The notes under the pieces were generated by a model. It did no database searches. It worked only from the letters and a program-made list of their open reading frames with translations, and was not told the DNA's origin. Shown here piece by piece: positions 21,035-30,731 of a DNA stretch of 64,000 nucleotides. The translations under genes were made by a program, and so were the position numbers. The stretch lies in NCBI GenBank assembly GCA_029168955.1, contig JAPDOI010000438.1, positions 502,501 to 566,500 of the forward strand. Reading direction: 5' to 3'. Source of the DNA: Aplectana chamaeleonis. Lineage: Eukaryota > Nematoda > Chromadorea > Rhabditida > Cosmocercidae. Numbering within the stretch: position 1 is the first letter of the stretch; each line of letters begins with the position of its first letter.

Positions 21035-21047
21035 GGCCGATGCACCA
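21035..21047 (-). promoter_or_regulatory. Primer-binding site for tRNA-Gly
   Basis: Immediately after LTR1 on the minus strand the sequence is TGGTGCATCGGCC, which is complementary to a tRNA 3' end GGCCGATGCACCA. That is the 3' end of nematode tRNA-Gly(GCC), acceptor GCATCGG, from my knowledge of that tRNA. The same 13 bases follow LTR2-LTR5. Confidence 0.75.
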
Positions 21048-21540
21048 TGTTCCGGCCTGCATCACTGACCGAATATAGGTTTTGGTGGTTCTTGCTTCTC
21101 TCACATACACATTTATTCTATATTTATTATTTTACTAACAGTTCCAATATATGACCTGACAGATGAACATGAATGGGGTGTTTTCAGCTACCTTACCCTT
21201 TTCCATTACATTCCAATGCGTATCAACTCATTTACCTCTTGCCGTTGAGTCCGCAGCTCCCCTGGGAGCTAAACATGAGGGTCGTTAATTGGTGGGCGTA
21301 CGGTAGCGGGGCGGTTCCATTGGGACAAGCCACTCGGGAACCGAACGTAGGCGGTCGCCCAGGTGGAATATGGCGTGGAGGTCGGCCGGTTGACCAGGAG
21401 CAATCAGAATCGGCCAGAGTCGACCCCCCTATGATGCGCCTGCCTTTTAAAGAGGACCGGGGCGTGACCAAGTTTAACACCTGTTGTAATTTGGGGGCGG
21501 CTGCTATATTTACATCATGAACTGATGACAGTTCATGACA
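21048..21540 (-). repeat. LTR1 (5' LTR next to the internal region)
   Basis: 493 bp, TG to CA. A few small deletions shorten it relative to the 496-bp copies (for example near 21258 and 21426). Confidence 0.85.
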
Positions 21541-21618
21541 CTCCCGAGACACGGAGTGTTTGCGCTTACAATAGATCAAATGAGAGCATCTGGTGATCTC
21601 GGGCGGGCCGATGCACCA
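21541..21618 (-). repeat. 78-bp spacer between LTR1 and LTR2
   Basis: Contains the 3' internal end (from CTCCCGAGACACGG) joined to the 5' internal start with the primer site. This amounts to a minimal internal region as in TRIM-type elements. The same spacer recurs at 22115-22192, 26137-26214 and 26711-26788. Confidence 0.8.
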
Positions 21619-22114
21619 TGTTCCGGCCTGCATCACTGACCGAATATAGGTTTTGGTGGTTCTTGCTTCTCTCACATACACATTTAATCTATATTTATTA
21701 TTTTACTAACAGTTCCAATATATGACCTGACAGATAAACATGAATGGGGTGTTTTCAGCTACCTTACCCTTTTCCATTACATTCCAATGCGTATCAACTC
21801 ATTTACCTCTTGCCGTTGAGTCCGCAGCTCCCCCTGGGAGCTAAACGTGAGGGTCGTTAATTGGTGGGCGTACGGTAGCGGGTCGGTTCCATTGGGACAA
21901 GCCACTCGGGAACCGAACGTAGGCGGTCGCCCAGGTGGAATATGGCGTGGAGGTCGGCCGGTTGACCAGGAGCAATCAGAATCGGCCAGAGTCGACCTCC
22001 CCTATGATGTGCCCGCCTTTTTAAAGAGGACCGGGGCGTGACCGAGTTTAACACCTGTTGTAATTTGGGGGCGGCTGCTATATTTACATCATGAACTGAT
22101 GACAGTTCATGACA
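21619..22114 (-). repeat. LTR2
   Basis: 496 bp, TG to CA. Tandem with LTR1 and LTR3 at a 574-bp period. Confidence 0.85.
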
Positions 22115-22276
22115 CTCCCGAGACACGGAGTGTTTGCGCTTACAATAGATCAAATGAGAGCATCTGGTGGTCTCGGGCGGGCCGATGCACCATGTTCCGG
22201 CCTGCATCACTGACCGAATATAGGTTTTGGTGGTTCTTGCTTCTCTCACATACACATTTAATCTATATTTATTATT

Positions 22277-22351
22277 GCTGCCGAGATGTCGTACGTTCGT
22301 GCCGTGGCAGTGTGGAGGAAAGAAGATTGCCTCCGTGCAAACCGACGTCAA
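22277..22351 (+). ncRNA. Candidate HDV-like ribozyme at the 5' end of A7
   Basis: Nested pseudoknot order is seen. P1: bases 1-7 (GCTGCCG) with 29-35 (TGGCAGT), including G1-U35. P2: bases 9-15 (GATGTCG) with 67-73 (CGACGTC). P1.1: possible A17-C18 with G36-U37. P4: GGAGG (38-42) with CCTCC (54-58). J4/2: GCAAA (61-65), matching the G-C-N-A-A around the catalytic cytosine. The weak point is P3, only two base pairs or an alternative GTA/TGC. Cleavage would fall exactly before G1, which is the insertion boundary in six copies. Confidence 0.6.
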
Positions 22352-25300
22352 CCCCTCCGAGAAGAGGGTTTTTGTCATGGGAGAGGTGCTGGTCGGCCGC
22401 AGCTCTCCTGAGGATTTTATTACAAAGGGCCGGCGTCGAGAGGAATCCAGGTCCAGCACGGAAGTATCCATGTGCCACCTGCGGCGAGGATGTTACCTGG
22501 CATAAAACAAGTGTCCAGTGCTTCGGATGCCAAAGGTGGGTGCACTTCTCCTGTTCGGGCCTCAGTTCTGTGAGGCATCATGACTCATCCTTTCGTTGTG
22601 TTCTATGCTCTGCCCCCAACAACTCTGATTCCTCAATTACCAACCGCCCCCTCTTCATTGTTCACATTAATCTCAACGGCCTTCGCAACAAGTTATCTGA
22701 ACTCTCTCTATTCGCACGTTCTCATCACCCGGATGTTATCATGGTTCAAGAAACCAAGCTCTCTCCATCTACCACTTATCCCCAACCTAACATTCCGGGC
22801 TACACCGCCTATCACATGCCAAGGACAGCTCTTGGGGGCGGAGTGTCTACTTTCGTTCAATCTGCCTTACCTTCTCATATTATCCCTAATACTCCTAAGG
22901 ACGGTACTCTCAGTACATTCCTGTCCACCTCCCCCTCAAAACCCCTTTATCTCTATTTAACATATATATTCCTCCTATATCATCTTGTCCCCCTCTTATA
23001 ATCCTATTCCCCTCCTTAAGCAGTTGTACGACTGCTCACTCTCCCCTTCAGCTGTCTTTGCGGGTGACTTCCAATGCTCACACGTTCTGTTCCGCTCTTG
23101 ATTCTGACGCCAGGAAGATGTCGAAGAATGGGCTGAGGAGTGTGACCTGGTTATCCTCAATGATGACCAGCCCACTCGTCTCCCTGCCAACGGCCGACCT
23201 TCTAGCCCAGATATCTCTCTTGTGTCATCAATCTTTCTAATGCTTGCACGTGGTCCACATCCACAACTCTCTCCAGTGATCACATTCCCGTCTTTGTCTA
23301 TATTGATCTCTCTGACTCTCTTGCCCCTTACTCTGGTTTTCGTCATCGTACTTATCTTAATTTAGGCCTAGCAGACTGGACCCTGTTCAGAGATGTTGCA
23401 CTTCGCCATGCGGTCGACTACCCATGGAATGGTGATGTTCATCAGAAAGAGCGCCATCTAACAAGTACCATCCGCAAGGCCATGAAACCTGCAATTCCTG
23501 AGGGTCGTGTCAAGGCCTTTTTCCAAATGTCAGCAGGGAAATACTGCAGAAGATAAGAACCAGAGATGAGAAGAGAGCCGCAGACCATCTAGACCCGGAC
23601 ATAGCTGTGCTGGATAACGAGATCAAGCAGGATCTGGATAAGAACAAGAAGGAATGCTGGGAGAAGTTCACTGAAAAGCTGAATTTCAAGGCTGACGGAA
23701 CTACGACGTGGAAAGTGTTGAGGAAAATTTCCGGCAAGTCCGCTCCTCGATGAGCTCCGCTATTGAGTTCGAGGAGAACGTCTTCAAATCAGGGAAAGCG
23801 GCTGCTTATGCGCTCGGCAAGAACTTCTTCATCACACGTGCCAAGCGAGGCGTGCAGAACAGAGTCACGGTTAGAGAACTGAGCCGGTTGCCGCTCATGA
23901 ACGCTTCTGAGGCCTTTACTCTCACGCAAGTAGAGAAGGCTATCAAAGAAATGCGGAATTCGAAGGCTATCGGACCTGACGGTATCTCCCCAGCCATCCT
24001 GAAGAAGCTTCCCACGGAACTTCTACCGATGCTTGCAGATATCATTAACACTTCTTTCCGGACCTGCACTCTACCCCAAGCTTGGAAGACAGCCAATGTG
24101 ATACCGTTGCCAAAGCCAGGCAAGTCCCAAAGCACGGCAAGGGCTTTCGACCAATAAGCCTGTTATCGCCCGTCGCTAAATTAGCTGAAAAGTTGATCGT
24201 GACGGACCTGGCTGATCAAAATGAGCGACAGCAGCATCAGCATGGGTTCAGGAAACTTCACTCCACTACTACAGCTCTATTAGAGATCGTGAGCTTTGCG
24301 GTCGATGGGTTCAACATGAGAAAGCCCCTGAGAACGGTGGCCGTCGCCCTCGACCTGAGCAAAGCGTTTGACTCTGTTAACTTGGGACTGCTGTCCGAGA
24401 AACTGCTCAAGTCGTCGCTACCATCATGGCAGAAGCGATGGATTGCAGCGTTCACTAAAGGCCGCCGTGCTAAGGTTCTGTTCCAGAATCATGTATCCGA
24501 TAGCATTCCAATAGCAGCCGGTGTTCCGCAAGGCGGAGTGTTGTCCCCTGCCCTATTCAGCCTGTATCTTGAGGACATTCCCGAGCCTCCCAATGATGTA
24601 AGGATTGTTATGTATGCCGACGACATCACCATCATGTGCCAGGATCGTGACCTGCAGATAGCCGCTAACAAGATCAGCGCATATCTCGTCGAGTTGAAGC
24701 TCTTCCTCGATAAAATGATGCTCACAGTCTCTGCCGCAAAATCCTCTGTTTCAGTGTTCACAACGAACACCAAGGAACACAGTGCCCATCCAGATGTCAA
24801 ATGGGATGGTGACCTGTTGCCAGCAGCAAAATTCCCCAAGCTGCTTGGCCTTATTCTTGATCCATCACTGAAGTTCCACAAAAACGCGGAACAGAAACAA
24901 ACAGTCGTCAAGGCTAGACTTAATATCTTGAGAGCTCTCGGAGGAACATCATGGGAAGCAGCCGAGAGACTATATTGAGAACCTACAGAGCAATACTTCA
25001 GCCGGCTCTGGAATATGCGGCACCAGTGTGGCAGCACCTGGTGTCTGACAGCTCCTGGAATAAGCTGCAGCGTGTACAGAATGCTGCGCTTAGAATTGCT
25101 ACCGGTTGTGCAAGGAGCTCCCCGGTGGAGCATCTTCACGCGGAGGCCTGCATATTGCCGGTCAAGGAGCATTGTGAACTCCAGGCACAGCAGATGTATA
25201 TTAATGTTCTGAGGCAGCCGAATCATCCGTCAAAGAGAATCATGAAGCCCATAAGAGAGAGGTCGATTAGGACGCCGTTCGCCGATGCTCCTCGTAAAGT

Positions 25301-25682
25301 TGATGTACAGAGATGGGCCGACTCCAACATGGAAAGGCTTCGTCTTCTGCGTGAGGAGCATACGCAATTTGTTCGAGGATATCTAGCAAAGGCGGCTGTG
25401 AACCCTATCTTGGGAACGGTGCCGCCTCGGGTTTGCGAGTCCGAGTCTCAACTCGGCAGACGAGCCAGATGTGCTCTTGCATCGCTGCGCTGTGGTCACT
25501 CTATTCTGCTCATGTCTTACGTCAACAAGATCGACAGCAGCCGACCAGACGCATGCCCGGACTGTGGTGCTCCCGGACACGACACGGCGCACTTGTTCAT
25601 GTGCCCGAAGAGACCTACCTCCTTAACAACAATGGACCTTTGGACGAATCCTGTGAAGGCCGCCCAGTTCCTCAACCTATGA
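22279..25682 (+). pseudogene. A7 polyprotein: 2A-like, PHD finger, endonuclease, reverse transcriptase
   Basis: The frame is open from base 3 of the element with no ATG before the 2A-like LLRILLQRAGVERNPGP (22405-22455). The zinc finger CATC...CFGCQRWVHFSC...CVLC follows (to ~22615). The endonuclease shows VQETKLSPS, GDF and SSDHIPV (~23265). A basic linker and the RT follow: NSKAIGPDGISPAIL, PLPKPGKS, HGFRKLHSTTTALLE, AVALDLSKAFDSVN, GVPQGGVLSPALF, YADD (24613-24624), a knuckle CPDCGAPGHDTAHLFMC (~25554-25604) and stop at 25682. Frameshifts near 22910-23100, 23220, 23515, 23746, 24134 and 24955 inactivate it. All catalytic motifs remain. Confidence 0.88.
22286..22411 (+). CDS. Conserved upstream ORF of family A
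   Basis: ATG lies at base 10 of the element, inside the P2 strand of the ribozyme candidate. It reads 41 codons, MSYVRAVAVWRKED ... GRPQLS, then TGA. The same frame is open at similar length in A4 and AH and partly in A2 and A11. It runs in a different frame from the endonuclease ORF and overlaps it. It may be a real short peptide, an upstream ORF controlling translation, or chance. Confidence 0.35.
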   Translation: MSYVRAVAVWRKEDCLRANRRQPLREEGFCHGRGAGRPQLS

Positions 25683-26214
25683 CAAAAACCACTTTGAGGC
25701 TGCAGAAGAAGAATATCTATTATTTTACTAACAGTTCCAATATATGACCTGACAGATAAACATGAATGGGGTGTTTTCAGCTACCTTACCCTTTTCCATT
25801 ACATTCCAATGCGTATCAACTCATTTACCTCTTGCCGTTGAGTCCGCAGCTCCCCCTGGGAGCTAAACGTGAGGGTCGTTAATTGGTGGGCGTACGGTAG
25901 CGGGGCGGTTCCATTGGGACAAGCCACTCGGGAACCGAACGTAGGCGGTCGCCCAGGTGGAATATGGCGTGGAGGTCGGCCGGTTGACCAGGAGCAATCA
26001 GAATCGGCCAGAGTCGACCTCCCCTATGATGTGCCCGCCTTTTTAAAGAGGACCGGGGCGTGACCGAGTTTAACACCTGTTGTAATTTGGGGGCGGCTGC
26101 TATATTTACATCATGAACTGATGACAGTTCATGACACTCCCGAGACACGGAGTGTTTGCGCTTACAATAGATCAAATGAGAGCATCTGGTGATCTCGGGC
26201 GGGCCGATGCACCA

Positions 26215-26710
26215 TGTTCCGGCCTGCATCACTGACCGAATATAGGTTTTGGTGGTTCTTGCTTCTCTCACATACACATTTAATCTATATTTATTATTTT
26301 ACTAACAGTTCCAATATATGACCTGACAGATAAACATGAATGGGGTGTTTTCAGCTACCTTACCCTTTTCCATTACATTCCAATGCGTATCAACTCATTT
26401 ACCTCTTGCCGTTGAGTCCGCAGCTCCCCCTGGGAGCTAAACGTGAGGGTCGTTAATTGGTGGGCGTACGGTAGCGGGTCGGTTCCATTGGGACAAGCCA
26501 CTCGGGAACCGAACGTAGGCGGTCGCCCAGGTGGAATATGGCGTGGAGGTCGGCCGGTTGACCAGGAGCAATCAGAATCGGCCAGAGTCGACCTCCCCTA
26601 TGATCTGCCCGCCTTTTTAAAGAGGACCGGGGCGTGACCGGGTTTAACACCTGTTGTAATTTGGGGGCGGCTGCTATATTTACATCATGAACTGATGACA
26701 GTTCATGACA
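26215..26710 (-). repeat. LTR4
   Basis: 496 bp, TG to CA, in the tandem LTR array. Confidence 0.85.
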
Positions 26711-26788
26711 CTCCCGAGACACGGAGTGTTTGCGCTTACAATAGATCAAATGAGAGCATCTGGTGGTCTCGGGCGGGCCGATGCACCA

Positions 26789-27284
26789 TGTTCCGGCCTG
26801 CATCACTGACCGAATATAGGTTTTGGTGGTTCTTGCTTCTCTCACATACACATTTAATCTATATTTATTATTTTACTAACAGTTCCAATATATGACCTGA
26901 CAGATAAACATGAATGGGGTGTTTTCAGCTACCTTACCCTTTTCCATTACATTCCAATGCGTATCAACTCATTTACCTCTTGCCGTTGAGTCCGCAGCTC
27001 CCCCAGGGAGCTAAACGTGAGGGTCGTTAATTGGTGGGCGTACGGTAGCGGGGCGGTTCCATTGGGACAAGCCACTCGGGAACCGAACGTAGGCGGTCGC
27101 CCAGGTGGAATATGGCGTGGAGGTCGGCCGGTTGACCAGGAGCAATCAGAATCGGCCAGAGTCGACCTCCCCTATGATGTGCCCGCCTTTTTAAAGAGGA
27201 CCGGGGCGTGACCGAGTTTAACTCCTGTTGTAATTTGGGGGCGGCTGCTATATTTACATCATGAACTGATGACAGTTCATGACA
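26789..27284 (-). repeat. LTR5 (outermost LTR)
   Basis: 496 bp. Ends TTCATGACA and abuts the right copy of the GTAGT target duplication (27285-27289). Confidence 0.85.
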
Positions 27285-28556
27285 GTAGTTTTTGTGTTCC
27301 CCTGAGTGAGGTAAATGCAATAGTACGTGTAGGGAGAGAGACTTTCCGACTTTCCTTCTAAAATTATCATCGATCACAGGTCAAAACATGAAAGTTTTCA
27401 AAACACCAAGGGCAAACAAGAGAACTGTTTTACTGCATTGCATACATTTAGCTTCATTCGTGCATATTGCTTCAACTGTTCATTCATAATCACTTTCTGG
27501 AGAGATAGCTTCCTGGGATGAGCTCAAGAACTGAGCAGGACATTAATCTACCCGAAAAAAATCACCAATCCATGAAGAAGTGTGACATAACTTTCTCCGC
27601 AGATTCTCTTCTTTTAAATCTGTGTCAGTCTGTGAAGGGTTATGTATTGAACTGCAAAAGTTCCCTGCGTGAGCATGATTGAGCACAGTGTGACTGATTT
27701 CCGTGAACACATACAGGAGCGCTCAAGTTGTTTTTGCGAAAACGCTTTTTGTGACGTTTTTTTGCTCATACAACTCTGAGAAAAATTGCCGCGACTTCAC
27801 CGCAAGTCCTCCGGTTTGGCGCCTGCCGGAGGAGCTGCGGGGGAGATGCGGAGCAGAACCGCGGACGATTCTTTATTGATCAAATTGCGGTAGGGTCGCG
27901 AAGAGTTCCGGGGGAGTCGCGGCAGAGTAGCGAAAGCGTGATCCACGGAGAAGTCGCGGCAAAGCCGCGGAAGAATCCAGGGTAGCTGGTGAGTCGCGGG
28001 ACAGTCCGGGATCGCGGTAGAGGGGGAGCAGTAGTGGAAGAGTCACGGCAATATTTCTCAGAGAAAGCGCCGCATCACCATATCTCGCGTAGAAATTGAC
28101 GAAATGAGCTTTTTAGGTAGCTTTCGTGTTCTTCTCAGTGACTCGAATGCAATGGTACGTGTAGAGGCTTCTCGACTCCGGTATTCTGTTGAAAAATGTG
28201 TATTTCCTTCTAAAATTAACATCGACCACAGGTCAAAACGTGAAAGATTTCTGCTCATAATGAGGGATTTTGTGGTGCAAATATGCATTTTTCGATTAAC
28301 ACTATCGTATAGGGCTCAATGGAAGCATTTCAGAAATTACTTCAAAATTGAAATCGGACCACTTTGAAGCAAGTTATGGCGATGCAGCGCTTTGTGAGCG
28401 CGAAAAACGCCACAAAATGCTTTTTCTGCAAAAATTTGTGCGGTAGTGTACGGACTTAAGGCTGTTGAGCATAGCGAGGCACTGCTCTGCAATTTAAATA
28501 ATCCATAGATCCTAAAGCATGCCCATAAGTACGCCGCGAAGCGGCGTGGGTGTGCA
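27285..28556. repeat. Element Y, left arm, inner part
   Basis: Reverse complement of 35578-36850 at about 99% by eye over 1.27 kb. Holds a CTCTGAG module (27773-28065). With 16967-17391 it rebuilds a left arm of about 1.7 kb. The 76- and 87-codon frames repeated in both arms are shadows of the repeat. Confidence 0.88.
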
Positions 28557-28814
28557 TCAGGGATGTGCGGAATTTTCTGTTTTCTGCCCATTTTTGGCCA
28601 TTTTTTTTGGTTTTCTGCATTCTGTAAAAATTGGCGAAAATCGGACAGAAAACAGAAAAAACGTGTACCTCTATTTGCAGTAGGACTTTCCTAGAAAAAA
28701 ATGTCCGGATTTATCGAAGCTAAGCCGATAGGGTGAGGGTGTACTTCACTCAGGCTCTCTGCAGTTGTACCACGACGCTATACACTTTTATCTCGATGTA
28801 GTTGTTATCCATAG
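28557..28814. other. No gene seen; T-rich repeat word
   Basis: GGAATTTTCTGTTTTCTGCC near 28570 recurs near 31030 and is partly complementary to TCGGACAGAAAACAGAAAAA near 28640. Otherwise unrecognised. Confidence 0.4.
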
Positions 28815-29008
28815 GGGCACATGTGGCGTGGTGGGAGGAAACGGTGCTGTTCGCTGTACACGGTCGGGTTCGATCCTCGCCGAGGTGAACCAAAGCAACC
28901 AACCCTCCGGGGTCCTTTGATTGGTCACAGATTCATGTGGAGAGATGAAGGCACTCATTGGCAAGTCGGCTGCCCCTGCAAGCCACTAAAAAGGCGTGAA
29001 ACCCATTC
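28815..29008 (+). repeat. Possible tRNA-derived SINE head
   Basis: TGGCGTGGTGGG (about 28823) fits a pol III A box with one mismatch. GGTTCGATCC (28867-28876) is a good B box about 45 bp downstream. No cloverleaf can be drawn: acceptor and T stems do not pair. This favours a tRNA-derived repeat over a tRNA gene. The 3' extent is unknown. Confidence 0.35.
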
Positions 29009-29569
29009 CTCTGAGAAAATTTGCAGCGTCAGTGCCGGGAAAGTACCGCGATCCTCGACTGTGCTGCGATAGTACCGCGATAGTGCCGCAGCGGCTCCGT
29101 GATCAGGCGATTCTGTTGGCGTGTCTTGAGCCTCGACATCGCCGCGATAGTACCGAACCGCGAGGATGCAGCAGCGAACCCGCGTGGAGAACGATGTACT
29201 GTCCTGTGTGGTAAAACGAAACTTTCGTCGGTTAACTATACCTAATTTTGAGGTACATTCCGTATTTCCTTGTGCGCAAAAGCGGCGGTAAGCTCTGCCC
29301 TTATCAGACAAAGGATGAAACGACCGCAGGTGCGAATTTCTGTTCTTACAATTAGGCCCCCCCCTAGTTGTCTCATAATTCTTAAATAATCTCATATCAG
29401 ACATTCTCCCAGAGCCGCTGCGGCGTTATCGCGGAGCCGAAGCGGTACTGTCGGGTCCCCGCTACGGCTCCGCGGTAGTGCTGTCGCGGCTCCGCGATAG
29501 TGCCGCTTCGGTGCCTGTACGCGCCAAAGCGGCACAATCGCGGAGCCGCAGCGGCAATTTCTCTCAGAG
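29009..29569. repeat. CTCTGAG-bounded GC-rich foldback module (long variant)
   Basis: Bounded by CTCTGAGAAAATTTGC and its near-complement GGCAATTTCTCTCAGAG. The interior carries repeated GCGATAGTACCGC-like and CGGAGCCGCAGCGG-like words in both orientations. Same architecture as the modules in element Y but different internal words. Confidence 0.65.
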
Positions 29570-30104
29570 TCAAGCCTCTACGAATACGACGTCGAATGAG
29601 CTGCGCATCCCAGTAGGGATTCAGGAAGCCGATTCTTTATCTTTATCTCATAGTGGATACTCTTACCCAGAGGTTTATCGTTGGCGAATCCTTCAGAGGT
29701 AACGCAAAGCAGTCAAGTGAAAGGAAAACTGCAATGTGACTCTATACGAACAAGTATAAGCCATAATACTACTTAACCCCACTATTCATACCCGCTCCCC
29801 AGCGTACCCGCTTTGGTGGAGCGGGGTAATGTTGGCCCCAACTGTGCCATGCACGCTAAACTCTGAATACGTGCTTTAATTAACTGCAACGCAGATGGCA
29901 CAAAATTCAGTTAAGAGTTAGAGAGATTCTTGGCGCAGTGAAGCGTATTCAAAGGTGACTTGAAGTCACCTTCAAGGATCGGCCTCGATATGCCGAGTGA
30001 GCACTCATTGCGAAGCGCCTTTTATACCTTTTGGTTAGTTTTTTTCTGAGCATGAGACTGATACCAGAAAAGAACTCGTCAATGATTGGCAAGTTTCACC
30101 GTGT
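29570..30104. other. No gene seen
   Basis: Unrecognised sequence inside element Y. Confidence 0.4.
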
Positions 30105-30470
30105 AAAATTTGAGCGGGTGGATCGCTGGCTATCAAAGCACTGGCGGGCGGATCGCTGGCTGGTCGCGGGCGGATCGCTGCATCTCATAGCTCAGCGGGC
30201 GGATCGCTGGCTATCAAAGCCTTTGCGGGCGGATCGCTTTCAGGTTGCGAGCGGATCACCGCTATAGAGCTCGCCGGCGATCCACCCGCTAGCGTGTTAA
30301 AATTCCCAGGTGCCACTATCCGCTCGTCAAAACGCAGCGATCCGCCCGCGGAGACAACGAGAGGCAGCGATCCGCCCGGCGAGGCCACGATAAGCAGCGA
30401 ACCGCCCGCAACTTGCTGGCGTAGCGCCCGCAGGGGCCTTGATTGCCAGCGGTCAGTCCGCACCTATTGT
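30105..30470. repeat. Foldback cluster of GCGGGCGGATCGCT motifs
   Basis: About five forward copies of a GCGGGCGGATCGCTGGCT-like motif (30113-30250) are followed by about four reverse copies (30330-30415), around a short centre near 30285. Spacing is irregular. Confidence 0.7.
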
Positions 30471-30578
30471 CTGAGTATACTCTAACGGCACATGCGCGCG
30501 GTACGGGCGTGACTTTCAGCTCTGTGGAGTAGTACAGTGTTCAAACCAGCAGTTATCCCACAATCAGTGTCAAAATAT

Positions 30579-30728
30579 GTATCGTCCATCACTGAGTGAG
30601 GGATCGCCGCGACGCTGCTTGGCGGGAAAAATTGCGTGCGGGAAAACGAAGGGCGAGTGGCTATTGATCGCGCAATTTTTCTCGCCAAGCAGCGTTGCGG
30701 CGATCCCTCATCCAGTGACTGACGATAC
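30579..30728. mobile_element. Palindromic MITE
   Basis: GTATCGTC at 30579 pairs with GACGATAC at 30721-30728. The arms, about 55 bp, pair through GAGGGATCGCCGC, GCTGCTTGGCG and AAAAATTGCG with few mismatches. The loop is about 34 bp. Confidence 0.75.
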
Positions 30729-30731
30729 ACT

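Larger units (their letters stand above)
22277..25712 (+). mobile_element. A7: full-length family A retrotransposon (reference copy)
   Basis: 3436 bp from GCTGCCGAG to the tail CTGCAGAAGAAGA. It is flanked by a 12-bp target duplication with one mismatch (ATATTTATTATT at 22265-22276 and ATATCTATTATT at 25713-25724). This is the clearest complete copy and gives the element layout: ribozyme-like leader, 2A-like peptide, PHD finger, APE endonuclease, RT, C-terminal knuckle, GAA tail. There is no separate ORF1. Confidence 0.92.
22193..26136 (-). repeat. LTR3, interrupted by A7
   Basis: The LTR pieces 22193-22276 and 25713-26136 join into one 496-bp LTR when A7 and one copy of its 12-bp target duplication are removed. 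Confidence 0.85.
17397..27284 (-). mobile_element. BEL/Pao-like LTR element with one left LTR and five tandem right LTRs
   Basis: The outermost LTRs begin TG (17397) and end CA (27284) and are flanked by a 5-bp duplication GTAGT (17392-17396 and 27285-27289) within element Y. Internal DNA (17893-21047, 3.16 kb) holds a gag-like gene on the minus strand. A primer-binding site follows LTR1 on the same strand. On the right, LTR1-LTR5 repeat with 78-bp spacers that still hold a primer site and the polypurine-side sequence. No protease, RT or integrase is present, so it is non-autonomous. A6 lies in the internal region and A7 in LTR3. Confidence 0.85.

Noticed and set aside
21515..21560. Hammerhead ribozyme at the LTR end (CTGATGA core)
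   Set aside because: No GAAA partner at a suitable distance. The CTGATGA is part of a simple CATGAACT/AGTTCATG hairpin.
24489..25226. 245-codon ORF on the minus strand
   Set aside because: Antisense shadow of the A7 reverse transcriptase, which carries the recognisable motifs.
21232..27377. Repeated 64- and ~132-codon ORFs as a tandem gene family
   Set aside because: They coincide with LTR copies (TG...CA, primer site, target duplication), run on both strands, and match no protein family.
28058..28288. 76-codon ORF present twice (also 35848-36078)
   Set aside because: Duplicated because it lies in both arms of element Y; no protein features.
28815..28890. tRNA gene
   Set aside because: A and B boxes are present but acceptor and T stems do not pair and no cloverleaf can be drawn.
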